Shown: piece after piece, positions 21,667-34,407 of the stretch
Layout of the letters: each line of letters starts with the position of its first letter
Numbering within the stretch: the first letter of the stretch is position 1
DNA from: Cadophora sp. MPI-SDFR-AT-0126
Taxonomy: Eukaryota; Ascomycota; Leotiomycetes; Helotiales; Ploettnerulaceae
Reading direction: 5' to 3'
Assembly: GCA_020747065.1 (NCBI GenBank)
Contig: JAGMVK010000008.1
Location: 1,674,001 to 1,738,000 of the forward strand
Length of the DNA stretch: 64,000 nt
Made by a program: the position numbers and the translations under genes
The notes under the pieces: generated by a model
What the model was told of the DNA's origin: nothing
Seen by the model: the letters and a program-made list of their open reading frames with translations, nothing else
Database searches by the model: none

Positions 21667-24600
21667 ATGGAGACTTCATCCCCTACTTATGCATACAAAG
21701 AGACACGGTTAGATCTGGACTCTACGACCCAGGGCTTAACGGTTGCGATCCGTTTGCCAGCCCATGGCGCATCAACATACCCATCGAGATCTGCCCAAAA
21801 GCGATCACACATCGCCGAAATTCCCGTCGCAGAAGATGAGAACGCCTTCAGAGCAAGATACCTAGCTTCCGCAGCTTCGATCTTTCACCGCACCCATTAC
21901 CAGTCGCCGAGAAGCTTTCTTTGGAGAATTCTAGAAGATGGGAAAGTGCTGTCTATCCAATGCGTAGACATTTCCAAGCCTGGCACAGTCGCAGATGCCA
22001 ATATTACCTTGCGACTGACTGTCCCAAGTGCTATCAGGTCTGGATGCATTGCCCTCGCGGATTCCAAGGAGCACGATATTCTGAGTGTATTCATCTTGAC
22101 CGAATCGAAACAATTGTATACCCTCACCCTACGCCCAGATCACTTCCGGAGAGCCGCAAGTACGGAAGATAATGTGGGAGACTGGTGCAAGACATACTCT
22201 TCTGCTGCTTTCAGTCTCAAGGCGCCCCATAGACTGGTCGCTCTCAGCGCAGACGAACTATTGATATCTACCGTGGATGGAGCTCTTCTAAGATTGGAGA
22301 GGAACTCTGGTGGAGATGGTAGGGCGATCAACACTTCTATATGTTTCTAATGCTAAGAATCGATAGGTTCTGTTTGGAAAGAGGTACACTACAATGAAGG
22401 TGGATGGGGCTTACATGTTCGGTCCATAAGATTATTCAATGCTTCATCGACCATTGCATACGGCGGCCAACACCTTGAACACGCTACGGCTACATCCATA
22501 GCATCACCAGGAACATCTATACATGGCCAGAAATACGCATTTACAGTATGTTTGGATCATCGCTTGCGGGTATGGAACCTATCGACCGGAAAGTTGGCCT
22601 ACACGAAAGATATGCTTAGCCAGGAGTTGGAGCAACTGGATCAGACAAAGCAGGCGAAGAAAGTGATTGATCCATCTCAGTCGCAGTTGGTGAAAGTCTA
22701 TGGCAGCGGCAATAGTGCACTTTGTGTCACATATTCTCCGCTTGGAAGCGGCCAATTTAAGTTCTGGAGCGTCACCCCAAAGCATGACGGTAGTCTCAAC
22801 TTAGAGGATATCTTCGAAGGTCATGTATTTGAGCCCCAAGCTCCGTCATCTGAGATCTGGACGATGGCCGACTTCTCCGTCCTTCACAAATCGAACCACC
22901 CCAATGACTATTCTATCTGGGTGCTGTGGAAAAACAACGTCACCTATCGCCTCCAACGTCTGAAGTTCCAGAAAGGTAGCGATTATAAGCCTGTACAGGA
23001 TGCTTGGGAGGTTGCTTGGGAGGCCATGGCATGGGAAAGCCTTCGGGAGGAAATGGGCCCAGTTGTTTTCTCCGGGGATGCCTCTGATGCAACCGATAAA
23101 TGGCTCGAATATATTCTTTCTCCTGGAAGATACACTCCGGCCACTATCGAGACATGTCTTGCTATCTACGCACGTGGGCTAGGAACGAAAGGCGTTGCAC
23201 GCAGGTCAGGATCTCTGCCAAACCGGATGTGTGCTGTCATAGCATCAACAGCCTCACTAAGCCGAAAGTCGGATGGCGAGCTAGACTATGCCTCGTTCCG
23301 ATCTGCAACCGATGCTCAATGGCGCCGATTTTCCAGACTCCTCTCGGAGCTTGACAAACAACGAGGTGAAGCGATGTCACTATCAATCGAACCTAATGGA
23401 CAAATGCCATGGGTCGTATTGGCAGACGGCATTACTGCAATTCGGGATTGCAGTCCTTTGGAGAAGATATGGCACAATAATGGAGCAGTTGCAGAAGCGG
23501 ACAGGTATGTGGCGCTTCCTCTATTCGCTACCGCCACTTTCAGAGACTCGTTACCAGAACCGTTTTTGCATGCCTGCGACACTCAGCTACTCGAGGAGAT
23601 CTTCCAGGAACCATCTCTTACTGGCCCTGCAAGAATGCGAAGTTTCTATGAAAAGTGCGACTTTCCCAACCAAATTGGAGATGACGAGTACTCTCAGCTC
23701 GTGAATGGATTGGGAGGTGACTTCAAGAATGTCACGCTTCAAACTTATGAAGCAATTCTTGGACTCATGAATGTCTCTGGAAATAGTGATCGGCCTCTGG
23801 TCCAACAACTAGCAGAGTTCGGTAACAAATTGCTTGTGAAGGGTGTCCAAGAAACCGTGGTCCTACACCGGAATATCTGTCTCGACCAACTTGTCCTTCT
23901 GATCCTTATAGAGAATGAGATCAACACCAGCGAGGAAGGAATCCAATTCGACACTGCTGCGGTCTTTGATGCTCTCATGAAGCTGTTGAAGAAACTGGAG
24001 CTCCTGCGTTGGCTGTGTAGCACTCAGCTCACTCTCAAGCCGCCTAGGTCTGAGAGATCAAATTCTGTCACGGATAAAGCTCTGAGCTCTAGCAAGAAGA
24101 TTCCCGAGAGTCTGGGAATGACGACAGTTTTCGAGGGCGTATATCGACACCTGTTTGGATTAGACTTACAAAAGGACGAAACTTTGTCTTCTCTTGTAAC
24201 ACAATCAATTTTGGAAGTTTGTGCTCCTGACAGCACCGTCTACGAGACATCGGCTTCTCTCATCCAATGTTTCTTGTTGAATCAAGAAAGACCCGACTTG
24301 GCAACTGAGTTCGCAAGATTTGCGGATCATGACCCCTTCGCAACATACATCCAGGGAAGAGCGTTTCTTGCTGCCAATGACACCTTAGCTGCCTCAATGC
24401 TCTTCAAGAAAGCTGCTTTCGGAATGGGTATGTCCACTCTAATCATGCTCTGAAATCAAAATACTAACTGCAATACAGCATATCCGGATCAGACTAGACG
24501 CATAGGTTACAGAACCTCGAGCTACCTAGATCCTACTGAGAAGAAGCTCCTGAACGCTGGACTACCTGCATACTATTCCCACATCGTGGCACTGTTTGAC

Positions 24601-25335
24601 AAGGGGAAAAACTATTCCTTCGTCATAGACTTTGCTCGACTTTCACTGCAATTTATCAGAGCCGACAATGACGATCCTCATATAAGCACTGAAATGCACA
24701 GTCGTCTCTTCAATGCAGCCATTCAAACAGCTCGCTACGAGTTGGCTCACTCGATCCTCGTTCTCTTCACTGACACCGCACTACAACACTCCTCACTCCG
24801 CACTCTCGTTACCAAGATGTGCGAGACTGCCTACGCGTCTCAACTCGTCGAGCTCCCATTCATCGGCCTCCAGGAAACTGTCGACGAAGTCCTCTCCCAG
24901 AAATGCCAAAGTATAGTCGACGTCAACACCGGCATACCCTACCACAAGATTCTCTACGCTTGGCGCATCAAGCACAACGATTTCCGCGGCGCGGCAGCCA
25001 TCTCTCTCGAGCGACTGCAGCGACTCCAGCAATCTGGATACGGTGATAAGTTGATCGGCGATGATGGTTTAGAGACTGCTGTCACTAGAGAATACGTAAC
25101 GCTCATAAACGCTCTCAGCTGTGTGAGTGAGAAGCAAGCTTGGATCCTGTCCGAAGAGCCACCGCAGAAATCAAACAATGCTAGTGTAGGCAGCAAAGCA
25201 GCCCCGCCAAAGAGAAAAGTCGTTACATTAGCGGACGTCAGGAAGGCGTACCAGATGGAGCTGGATCGCATTGCGGCTATTGAAAATAATCAGTTTGCTT
25301 TTGGCGTGGATCCCGATGAGATGGACGTTTTATAA
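21667..25335 (+). CDS. nup120: Nucleoporin Nup120/Nup160 of the Y complex
   Basis: Three exons (21667-22318, 22367-24427, 24479-25335) give 1189 residues, the usual size of filamentous-fungal Nup120. The N-terminal half is a beta-propeller (about 50-520) with DHRLRVWNLSTGKL as a blade motif, and the remainder is an alpha-helical solenoid ending in ENNQFAFGVDPDEMDVL. Nup120 sits at the tip of a short arm of the Y-shaped scaffold of the nuclear pore. In yeast this complex also holds persistent DNA breaks at the pore. Introns are 48 and 51 bp. Minor basic stretch PPKRKV near the C-terminus could be a nuclear signal. Confidence 0.9.
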
Positions 25336-25689
25336 TGAGTCCTGAAAGTGGAGTAGTTAGGGATGGATACGTGGAGCAAACTTTGTGATATGGCAAAATA
25401 GAGGGGGCGTACTATGGAGTCAGGGTGCATGTGTCGGGTTGTGTATGATAGAGATAGGAGATACCTTGAGATTCACAAAATGCATCTGATTTGGAAGCGG
25501 ACGGGAAATACAAGTCTTCCGCTTTCATGTTATGAGTTTAGTATGCAGCAAAGGTTCTTCGATCCATGAAATTTATCTTGTTCATTGCGTCCAAACCAAC
25601 TAAGGAGGCTATGAGTCTATGTTACAATTGGTAAATGCCAGTTATGCCACTGCTTTCCATTACTCCCCTCCTCAAGCAGTGATTTCTTA
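25336..25689. other. Convergent intergenic region
   Basis: The 3' ends of NUP120 and VPS26 meet here; no further feature is seen. Confidence 0.5.
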
Positions 25690-26910
25690 CTACGCCTGTG
25701 GAATCTGTGCTCTTTCTGGTGGCGGAGCACCTGCGATCTGGGTTTGCTGGCCGGCTCCTGCTGTGATTTCAGGTGCCTGGCGGTAAAGGACGATTTCGGA
25801 TTGTTTGAAGTAACGTCGTGCATCTATTCTTGTTAGTTTCTAGTTCAACCAGAAGGTGGCAAATGATATGCGGAGGGTATGGGAAGGAAATGAAGGAAAG
25901 GATGACATACCTTCGTCAATGAGAACCAGACTGAGGTAGTATCTGGTGGAATATTTCTTGTTGACTTCTCGGAAGGTTGGGGTCAAGTCAAAACCGCCTA
26001 GGAATAGTCGGATAGGGATCGTTTCTCCTCTGGATGGGGAGCCATCCATGATCTACATATGTTAACACATATATCCTGGATTTTAACCGATAAGTTTCGA
26101 CTTGACATACCTCAAACCTTACCAAAGTCTCACTCTCATTATACTGATTAGGCGCCGCACCCGTCGTCTCCCTCCTAATGATCGACAACTCCATATGCTT
26201 GATCTTAAGTCTAACCAGCAAGAAGTAAATCCTGCCCACAATGACATCCTTGAGATGGTACTTCGATTTCGAATACTCGAATTCGATGTGCAAACAATCC
26301 TCAATCCCTACATCCATCTTGATGGAGCTGTTCATCTCGGGCGGTATCCGGTAGGAGTATACCCAGATATCCTTCTCGCGGATGACATCCGCCATGCGCC
26401 GTGACACCGTCACTCGTACGAAATAGCGAAGGCGTACGTTGATACCGCTGTACGACTCGTACTGCTTCTCGACGTTCTTGAAGTTGAAATCAAAAGCTTG
26501 GGGGTGTTGTAGATCTCCTGGAGCGGCCAGTTCCTGTCCTAGAGACAAAAATTCATAGTGATTCCCCCGGTCGAAGAACATCTCTGTGGTACAATTACCA
26601 TTAGCCAACCATCCTGACTTATAAAATGCTGTTTCGAGAGCTAGGCAGGCACATATTCCCAACCTTCCCCTCTTCGATGATGGTGGAACTCACCAATTGT
26701 GCCAATGAATTGCACCTTGATACCCGTATGCTCTAACCTCTTCCCATCCTTCGGCCTGACCGTCACCGCGCCCTTGACAGACTCCCCATCTTTATACAGC
26801 GGCGCTTTCTCCCTCCTTCCCTTCTCCGTCTTCATATCGACCATCTGCCTATCATCTCCATCCTCAAGCACAATATCGATGTCCACCGGCGTCGAGAAGA
26901 AGTACGACAT
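25690..26910 (-). CDS. vps26: Retromer subunit Vps26
   Basis: Four minus-strand exons (26910-26694, 26583-26111, 26052-25911, 25823-25690) give 321 residues. Vps26 is the arrestin-fold subunit of retromer, which recycles receptors from endosomes to the Golgi. Typical stretches are MSYFFSTPVDIDIVLEDGD at the start, GTIEMFFDRGNHYEFLSLGQ at the first join, YFVRVTVSRR, and the late IRLFLGGFDLTPTFREVNKK. The tail after KQSEIVLYR is a short Pro/Gln/Ala-rich extension. The introns are 110, 58 and 87 bp, all GT-AG. It is divergent from lsm8 with 376 bp between start codons. Confidence 0.96.
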
Positions 26911-27286
26911 ATTGTGCGACTGAAGGACAACTTTCTGCGGTCTCCTATGCCGTTGCGTGGAGTGTATCGAGAGACGCGCAAGCTGGGTTGTCGTATGGAT
27001 TGGTCGTTGATGGTTGGATGGGATGGCGGAGCTCTGGCTGGGCTGGGCAGCGGGAGCTGTCGTCTCGAAGCGAGACTCTCCAAAGCGCAAGGCTTCAGCC
27101 TCTCCGTGAGCACGGACTTTTTGCACCGCTGAATTTCTGGAGCTTCAACTTCATTATTTACTAACGCCATTTCACCCAGCAATAACACATCTACCCGTCT
27201 ACGTACCTACGTGTTTGTTCGAGCTGTACTAAGACGTTCATTCTTTGCGCCGCCAAGTCGGCAGCGGGTACGAATCGGCATTCACC
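26911..27286. promoter_or_regulatory. Divergent promoter region of VPS26 and LSM8
   Basis: These 376 bases separate two divergent start codons and must hold both promoters. No clear TATA box or named site was recognised. Confidence 0.5.
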
Positions 27287-27792
27287 ATGTCGCTCCAGGG
27301 CTATGTAAACAGTGAGTTACCTGACCCCTCCTCTCTAGTTCATGCCCCTCTTTTGGCTTTGATGCCCGTCTGTTTATGAGTCACTCTAGCTATCTTGCAA
27401 ATTGTTGAGCTTACAGCCGGATTTCTGACAGCTGGGTAGAGAAGGTGTTAGTCTTGACTAGCGATTCGAGGACGCTTGTGGGCATGCTGCTGTCTTGCGA
27501 CCAGATGACAAACCTGGTATGTTTACTCTATCTGCCCTTTGCCAGGTCCTTCCTTTATTATTCCTTGTTAGACCAGCGCTGATAGGAAGTCGAATAGGTC
27601 CTCTCACAAACAATCGAACGCATCATTCGTCCACCAGATGACCCCGAGGCCTCGAGCGAGGCCCCTCACGGCCTGTACCTAATTCGAGGAGATAACGTTG
27701 CGGTTGTGGGATTGGTGGATGAGGAGCTCGATGATAGTATCGATTGGCTGCAGGTTAGGGGCGCCGTGGTCGGAGGTGTGAAGCATTCGTGA
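27287..27792 (+). CDS. lsm8: U6 snRNA-associated Sm-like protein Lsm8
   Basis: Three exons (27287-27311, 27440-27516, 27598-27792) give 98 residues. The first exon carries only eight codons plus one base. The Sm1 motif spans VLVLTSDSRTLVGMLLSCDQ and the Sm2 motif is GLYLIRGDNVAVVG with the RGDN core that binds uridine. Lsm8 defines the nuclear Lsm2-8 ring that binds the U6 snRNA 3' end in pre-mRNA splicing. The first acceptor was chosen so that the exons read YVNKKVLVLT. The very short first exon means that ORF-only prediction would miss the start. Confidence 0.96.
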
Positions 27793-28427
27793 TAGGTCAC
27801 GGAGTGAGGAAACTCGCGATCGAGGGCATCCAGGCGTGTTGTGTGTTTGCGGAACGTATCTTAAGGGGGGAAGAGTCTGGGAAGGATCTTGGGAATGGAT
27901 GAATAGTGTGGGATTGCGATATCATGATCATCGTGAAGAATAGATGGATGAATCAATACATGGGCACATGAGGACCGTTGCATAATTGGCGTTTACGGCG
28001 GAAATGAATACACTTGAAGAGAATTAAAGAATTCATGAATCTACCTTGCATGATTCTCTTGGTGGCTTTAAAGTTCTTCGACATTTTTGTTGACATTAGG
28101 GTTTCTGGAGTCAAGATTTGCTCGAATCAACCCTCTCTTCTAGTGCTAATCCTGTAGACAATCCAGATTTTAGCTTGTGAAAAGCATAAAGTCATTACTT
28201 GTGCCTCAATATCCAACGAATCTAATAAAAGTATGCAAAGAGTATTCTCGATGTTGCTAAGAAGATATCTCCTTTGCCGCCTCACGGTAACTTCATTTGT
28301 ATATTCGGCCTGAAATAAGTCCATTGAGTGTATAGTCTGAGTAATATCTACGCTTCATGTATGCTAATAATTTCCACCACCCCAAATAATTATGTAGCTA
28401 CACAACCATGACTCTCTGACACATCAT
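27793..28427. other. Convergent intergenic region
   Basis: The 3' regions of lsm8 and the nucleoside hydrolase gene; AT-rich from about 28000 on. No gene is seen. Confidence 0.5.
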
Positions 28428-30089
28428 CTAACCAAAGATGCGTTCAAATAGATAAGGACCAAAGGCATCCTCCCCTGGGGAAGACACAATTCGGTTAATT
28501 CTGTTTCCCTTGTTGACATGAAGCCAGCTGTGGCTGTCACCTGGAGCATCCTCTTCCACCTCTGCATCAGGGTGCGCAACAGTCAGTTGCTCCATGGGGT
28601 TGGTGATATCGACTGCGCCAGGGCTCATGATCTGCTGCTCGGGTGCACCGGCCTTCTTTCTGTTTCTGCGATCAATGACATGCATACCCCGAGTCCATTG
28701 TCCTGATACCTCGACTCGAATATCCTCTGGACCCTTTGGTGCCGACATCCAAGATGGTGCCGAACGGGTAAGCATGTACCAGATACATAATGGGTCATGT
28801 AGCTCGAGACCTGGATCAGCTTGCTTCCTGGTAAGGGACTCGATCTTCTCGAGCGTCTTCAAGACGAAAGCTGATGTCCACTCAGCAAGAGGACTACCGG
28901 CTTGGATCAGGGGCTGGAGCTTGTTAATGACAAGCGAGCGATGGAGTGCATGAGGTGTCGTGACATCAAGCGGGAACAAAGTCAGCTTGAGAAGTTTCGA
29001 CAGCTTGCTGGGGTATGGAGGAAGTGGCTCCAAATCCTTTGGCGCAGGAGGCATCGTCGAAGCAGGAGTTGGCGAAGTGAGTGCGAATACACGAGCAGTG
29101 GCGACAGCATCGGCGTAAGTGTTGAACTCGGCTACAGGTGTGATATTACCCGAAACATCAATAGCTCCTCCCATCACGACTACTTCCTTGACTCTCAAAA
29201 AGGTCTCCGTATCTTCAGCAGCGGCAAGAGCTAAGTTTGTGAGCGGCCCGACGGCGACGATGGTGATGGTATCCGCTGGGTTCTCTTTGAGAAGCCGGAG
29301 GATTTCTTTGTGAGCTGGGACTTGAGATGCTCGGAATGAAGATGATGGTGATGCAAGTTCGGCCGCCGCCGCTGTCTCTTCGGCTGTGGCCCCAGCCTTG
29401 GGAGGTTCGAACAGAGTCTTCCAGGTATCGGCTGGAGAAAGATGGGGATGCTGGTAAAGATCAATATAGATATTTTGTGACTTGATTACTGTCCACGTAC
29501 CGAGGTAGATACCCCAGCTAAGCCGTCAACACCATCTGAATGATATTAGTATTCCGTTTGAATCAGTATCTCGAGAGTGGTTTTCGTTGCGAATCAAGTG
29601 AATGTTCCAATTCGAACCAACTGATCCAGGTGTTCAAGAGAGCAGTCAACAATGCGACAAGATTAGAAGACGCACGGAAATAATCGGCCATCAAAATGGT
29701 TTCCTCAAGAGGATGCTCAGGTCCAATGGCCACGATAGGCTTTGAACTTGACATGGCCTCAAATCCTTCAAGCTGGCCTCGGGCTCTTCGCCACTCTTTC
29801 TCCTTCTCGATAACATGAAAGAGAGCGACAACATTGCGCAAACAACTGTTGTAACTTAGCCGATGCTACAAAGATACGTTGGCAGCATTACCTTTGAACT
29901 TCAACATTGCCATATGTCACAGAAAGCAAGAGAATCTCGAGCTCTTCTGGCTTTGCTGCCAATGCCAAGAGAATAGCTAAGACGTCATCGACTCCTAGAA
30001 TTAATCAGCAAGTGATTCAGCATATCAAAGAGAGTGTAGAAGGACAAACCAGGGTCAGTGTCAATGATGATACGGTTAAGAGGCGCCAT
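28428..30089 (-). CDS. Inosine-uridine preferring nucleoside hydrolase
   Basis: Five minus-strand exons (30089-30050, 29994-29892, 29845-29676, 29535-29501, 29450-28428) give 456 residues. The enzyme cleaves ribonucleosides to base and ribose in nucleoside salvage. The first exon holds DTDPG and the second VDD, which together form the calcium-binding Asp cluster DTDPGVDD (10-17). Further signatures are TITIVAVGPLTNLALA, the substrate-side EFNTYADAVATARVF and LHDPLCIWYML with the catalytic-region His-Asp. The fourth exon is only 35 nt and restores YFHGVDGLAG. About 100 residues of low-complexity insert and tail make it longer than the bacterial enzymes (about 315), as is common in fungi. No secretion signal is seen. 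Confidence 0.93.
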
Positions 30090-31236
30090 ATCGTTTAGAG
30101 AGTTTGGCTTTTTGTGGCTTTGGTCCTTTGGAGGGGCAAGGCAAGGAGGAAGTATAGATGAGGGGAAGTGGGGTAAAGATGCTCAGTTCTGCTTGGCTCA
30201 AGCAGAGTTCGTCTGATGTAGAAGAAGAAAGGAAGGAAGAAAGAAAGGAAAGAAAGCGTAGCGAAGCGAAGCAGAAGGGATTGGTTTAGATAACTTTTGA
30301 CAGCAAATCCACGATGTTTGCTGAGTAGGAAGGTTAGCAAGCACCAACACGCTTGGCCTTGTGCTCTTCATCCACCTAGTAGTACCGGAGGGCGGCGCTT
30401 TGCCAGCAAGAGCGAAGCACTGATGCGTACAGTCCGTACAGTACTGTGCTGTCCCCCCTTACAGTACCAGACCGTACTGTACCATGGGCAAAAGATAATC
30501 CGAAAGCCAAACCGACCCAACCGACCCCGACCCGCTCCGCTACCATAGTGGGAGGAGTGGGAGGAGTGGTGAGAGTGAGAGGAGCAGCCTGACATTTACG
30601 TCCTCGAGAGTTTCCAGCTCAGCCAACCACGAGCCGCTGATGATAACCTCAATTTCACCTTCTTCCTCTTCCACATTTTCTTTCAACAATTTCCACACTC
30701 TCAATCAGTCACTCAGTCACCAGTCACTTATTCATTTAGGGTCTTGCCATTAGCCAAGACACGGTGTACTCTTTCTTCCAACTGGGCTGCCGTATTGGGA
30801 CCCCTGCTGCGTCACAAGTCCCGGGCCAATCACCGCACTGACGACGCCGCTGGTGCTGCATCCCTCCCCTTGACAGACAACCTGTCCTGTCCCTAAACTG
30901 CTGCCCTGACCAGACAAGCAAGCTGTGAGAACCGATATCGACACGTCTCGACTTTAATTCGAGGATTGGTCTGTACGCCTCGACCTACTACCTCAACCGA
31001 CCGTCACCCTCCTTCTTCTTCTTATTCTTCCTTACTCGAAAAACAATTAAACTTCCCAACATAAACGACTGACAGCTTTCCGACTCTACTTCCACATACA
31101 TCAACCTCCCTTTACAGGTTATCCCAATTGATCACTCAACCACCTGATTCTCCTTGACCCAAGTTTGGAATTCGATCTACTCTCTCTCCACATTCCTTGA
31201 CGAACTATCGTCTTACTCTCGAAATCCTTTGGCATC
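30090..31236. other. Gene-free stretch of 1.1 kb with GTAC-rich and purine repeats
   Basis: The stretch separates two divergent genes. It holds several overlapping GTACAGTAC-like palindromes at about 30427-30484, an AACCGACCC-type repeat at 30508-30535, a GTGGGAGGA repeat at 30548-30570, and a long CT-rich leader from about 31000 to the start at 31237. No gene is supported. Confidence 0.55.
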
Positions 31237-32544
31237 ATGCCTACCACCACCACAATTGCAGGCTGGGCTGCCATCCTGGCTGTCGGAGGAGCATACTACT
31301 GGGTCAATGGCCAGCGAAAGCAGAAGAATCTACGCTCTGTCAACACCAAGCAGTCAAACAAGGCCACTGAGCCACGAAAAGACACAAAGGCGAAGAAGTC
31401 AAAGAAAGATGGTGGTTTGAGCAGTGGCGACCAAGATGTGAAGCAGGACAAGAAGAAGAAGGCTAAGCAACTTGCAAAGCCAGCTGTTGAGGAACCTGTT
31501 GTGACTAGTTCACCTTCGAAGACTGTTGACCGGGACGAGAAGAAGGATGATTTGGAATTTGCTCGTCAGCTTTCAAATGCTAAGAAGGGTGTTGTTGACA
31601 CACCAAAATCACAAACGACCTCTCGCCAAAAGTCCATCAAGCAGACCCGGGCCCAGGAAAAGCCGGTTGTCGATGTTTCGGAGGATGGAACCGCACCATC
31701 TTCTACCACTGGAGGTGACGCTGATGATGACCAGTCCCCCATCAACTCCCCCGAGCTGACTGCAACCACTGCCACCAACGGTGATGTTTCCGATATGCTC
31801 GAGAAGCCATCCGCAGGGCCCTCAGTTCTAAGAGTCACTGCACCAACCAATCCTGCACCTGCAAAGAAACCTAAGCAGCAAAATTTCGAAGTACAAGAGA
31901 CCAAGAAGCAAAAGCAGAATCGCAAGAAGGCTGAGGAAGCAAAGGCGATTCGAGAGGCCGAGGAGAAGGAGCGCAAGGTTAAGTTGGAAGCCCACCGACG
32001 CAGTGTCCGAGAGGCAGAGGGCCGGGCCGCAAAGGATGGTTCGGTTTTCATGGCTTCCCAAGCTCCAGCAACTTCGAAATGGACTGCCACTCCTGCGGTT
32101 CAAGCCACCAACGACATGGCCACCCCAGCCAGCCAGAAGTTGGAGCTGCTCGACACTTTCGAGCCAACCAATGGACATCTTGACACTAAGCCTGTCGAGC
32201 AGGTCAAATCTGAGAGCAAGCTCGCCGAAGAACTTGCTAACATTCCAGAGGATGAGCAGTTGAGAATTGCAAAGGAAGAGTCGAACAACAACTGGGAGGA
32301 GGTTAAGTCCAGCTACAATCGCAAGAAGAAGACCCGCAAGGAGGCCTCGAAGGAGAATAGGGATCCCAAGGAGGATAAAGCCAGCAGTTCCAATGATGAC
32401 TCGAACGACTTTGGTGTTCCCCCTGTCATTGCTCCCACGGGCCCAGGAAAGAAATGGCAGATGACCACTGTTCATGTCGAGCCAAATGGAAGAGTCGTTG
32501 AGCGCGAGCAGGAGGTCCAAGACTCCGAATGGGAAGTCGCGTAA
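31237..32544 (+). CDS. Lys/Glu-rich protein with N-terminal membrane anchor, unknown function
   Basis: This single exon encodes 435 residues. An N-terminal hydrophobic segment (about 6-23, TIAGWAAILAVGGAYYWV) is followed by a highly charged, probably disordered or coiled body with KKKKAK, KKAEEAKAIREAEEKERK and KKKTRKE stretches. The C-terminal part WEEVKSSYNRKKKTR and the final GKKWQMTTVHVEPNGRV look like the conserved segments. The plan (one N-terminal anchor and a basic cytosolic body) recalls ER proteins that bind ribosomes, but there is no recognised domain and I give no function. The start context ATCATGC is fair, and the leader is long. Confidence 0.75.
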   Translation: MPTTTTIAGWAAILAVGGAYYWVNGQRKQKNLRSVNTKQSNKATEPRKDTKAKKSKKDGGLSSGDQDVKQDKKKKAKQLAKPAVEEPVVTSSPSKTVDRDEKKDDLEFARQLSNAKKGVVDTPKSQTTSRQKSIKQTRAQEKPVVDVSEDGTAPSSTTGGDADDDQSPINSPELTATTATNGDVSDMLEKPSAGPSVLRVTAPTNPAPAKKPKQQNFEVQETKKQKQNRKKAEEAKAIREAEEKERKVKLEAHRRSVREAEGRAAKDGSVFMASQAPATSKWTATPAVQATNDMATPASQKLELLDTFEPTNGHLDTKPVEQVKSESKLAEELANIPEDEQLRIAKEESNNNWEEVKSSYNRKKKTRKEASKENRDPKEDKASSSNDDSNDFGVPPVIAPTGPGKKWQMTTVHVEPNGRVVEREQEVQDSEWEVA

Positions 32545-34407
32545 TTTGGTCTCGAGAAGTGATTCGCGGGGCATGGTTTTGGTTGCGCTCGTTCCTACGC
32601 AGCCTATGGTTGCACGACGACAACCACACGGTCATCTTCGCCCATCGGTTGAAGAACACATTTTCCGTTTTTACGTTTACAAAATTCCTGGCAGTATGCT
32701 TTGATCCTTGGCCACGAGTTCCTTCCACAGATCAGCAATTTCATTCTCTTGTACATTGGGCGTCATTTACACCTCTTCAGCATTGCCGAGTTGAAGGCAT
32801 GCTTCTTGCATACTGGCATTTGGGATTGATGGGTTTGCATAAGCCAGCTGCACTGTAATTCACTTGCTTTTTGATTGATGGCAAGGCGTTTGTGGCCCGT
32901 CCTCCTTCCTTTTAGGACACTCAAAGGGTTTCTCAAAATTGCTACGATATGCTAGGCTTTTCCTTGTCGGAGATCATGTCTCTCCCAAAACTTTGTACAT
33001 CAGGATCTCCCTGCTCATCATCATGCGAGGCAGCATCATGAAACGATTCAAAAAAGTATCTGTGCTATATATACTGGGACTTTAGGTGTTGTTCTTACCT
33101 GCGAATTCGGACAAGGCAAGTTTCTGTAAGCCATGACCCTGAGATGCCAAGAAATTCCCCTCCTCTCCCCCGCCCTAGCAAACTCTCACTCCGCAGGATG
33201 CACCCACATGGGTCCATATCTAGTCCTGGTACAGGTACAACCCTCATGCACAGATCAGCATGGAAGCCAGCATCTTTTCGATCGCAGGAGATTATCGTCA
33301 TTTGTGCAACTGTATGTCGACAAAGTGTTCAGATAAGTCTTGCAGCGCCAAGTGTTGCACGACTATTTCGTGCTTCTTCATCCCACTATCCTATCTTACA
33401 GTACCAATTGCCCCCGCATAGACGGGTCTGATGGGGCACATGGAACATGCAATTCAGACTCGAATGCCACATATGCTGTCCATTATCCAGGTCCCAGCCT
33501 CACATCCAATCTCTAAAACGAAGTCGTAGCTCGAATGCACGACTTCACGATCCTGACATTTAGTAGAAAGCCAAATTGTGCCTTATCTTAAGACATGACA
33601 AGACCCTTTTGAATTCCTTGCATACCAGATCATTGATCAACTTGACTACTTGATGGCGGACCCAATTGTTTGGACCCGTGTTCCCCTAGTGCGCTGACAG
33701 ATACCGGTTGCGAAACTTATCTCCTGCAGTGGATTTCAGGAGGTAACAACATCGAGGAGCCGGCTCCTTCAGCTTAACAACAGCGATACAATCCAACACC
33801 TCCACGACCGACTTCAATATCCATACACTTCACGCCATTTCTACCCAGTTTTTCCAGTCAATTGTTTGTTTATATCTCTAGCTTCGGTCCCTTGCGGAGG
33901 ATCCGCTCCAGGCGCATTATCACTCCCCTCATTTACTCCATTCCAACGGCAGACAGCAGTCAAAGCCAATTGACCACCAGCTCCGACTCACCGTATGATT
34001 ACGAGCCTTTGAGACACTGCTATCTCTTGTTATTACATCCACGATACCGAAAACGTCCCCAACGACCAACTCTTCACAAGTCCACTACTCCATCCCAGCG
34101 AATCGGCCAATACGTACGTGGGGCAGCTAGGTCCTTGTTGCGAACACATTCTTGATCATCATATCACCACTATTCCAAGCACTTCGATCTACAGTTGTTT
34201 ACTTGGCTTGTTGGAGAATCGAGCACAGGCAGTCTCCGGGCATCTTCCCAGTCGAAGATCCTGATCGCGTCTCGAAACACCCGCAACCACAGGTAAACCA
34301 AACCACGCCACCAAGCCCCGAAATAGATCTGATGCATACATAATCTCGAGTTGCCCCTCGAGCACACGACGCACATTTTCCAGGTCTACATCCCCCTCCC
34401 GGTCAAT
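32545..34407. other. Gene-free stretch of 1.9 kb
   Basis: No gene is supported. The last part may be the leader of the next gene, with a possible 5' UTR intron (GTAAAC at 34292 to TTCCAG at 34382). Short frames on both strands lack conserved features. Confidence 0.45.

Noticed and set aside
31566..32574. Long minus-strand frames (174 and 248 codons) opposite the Lys/Glu-rich gene
   Set aside because: Leu/Ser-rich mirror of a Lys/Glu-rich sense frame; no independent start context or motif.
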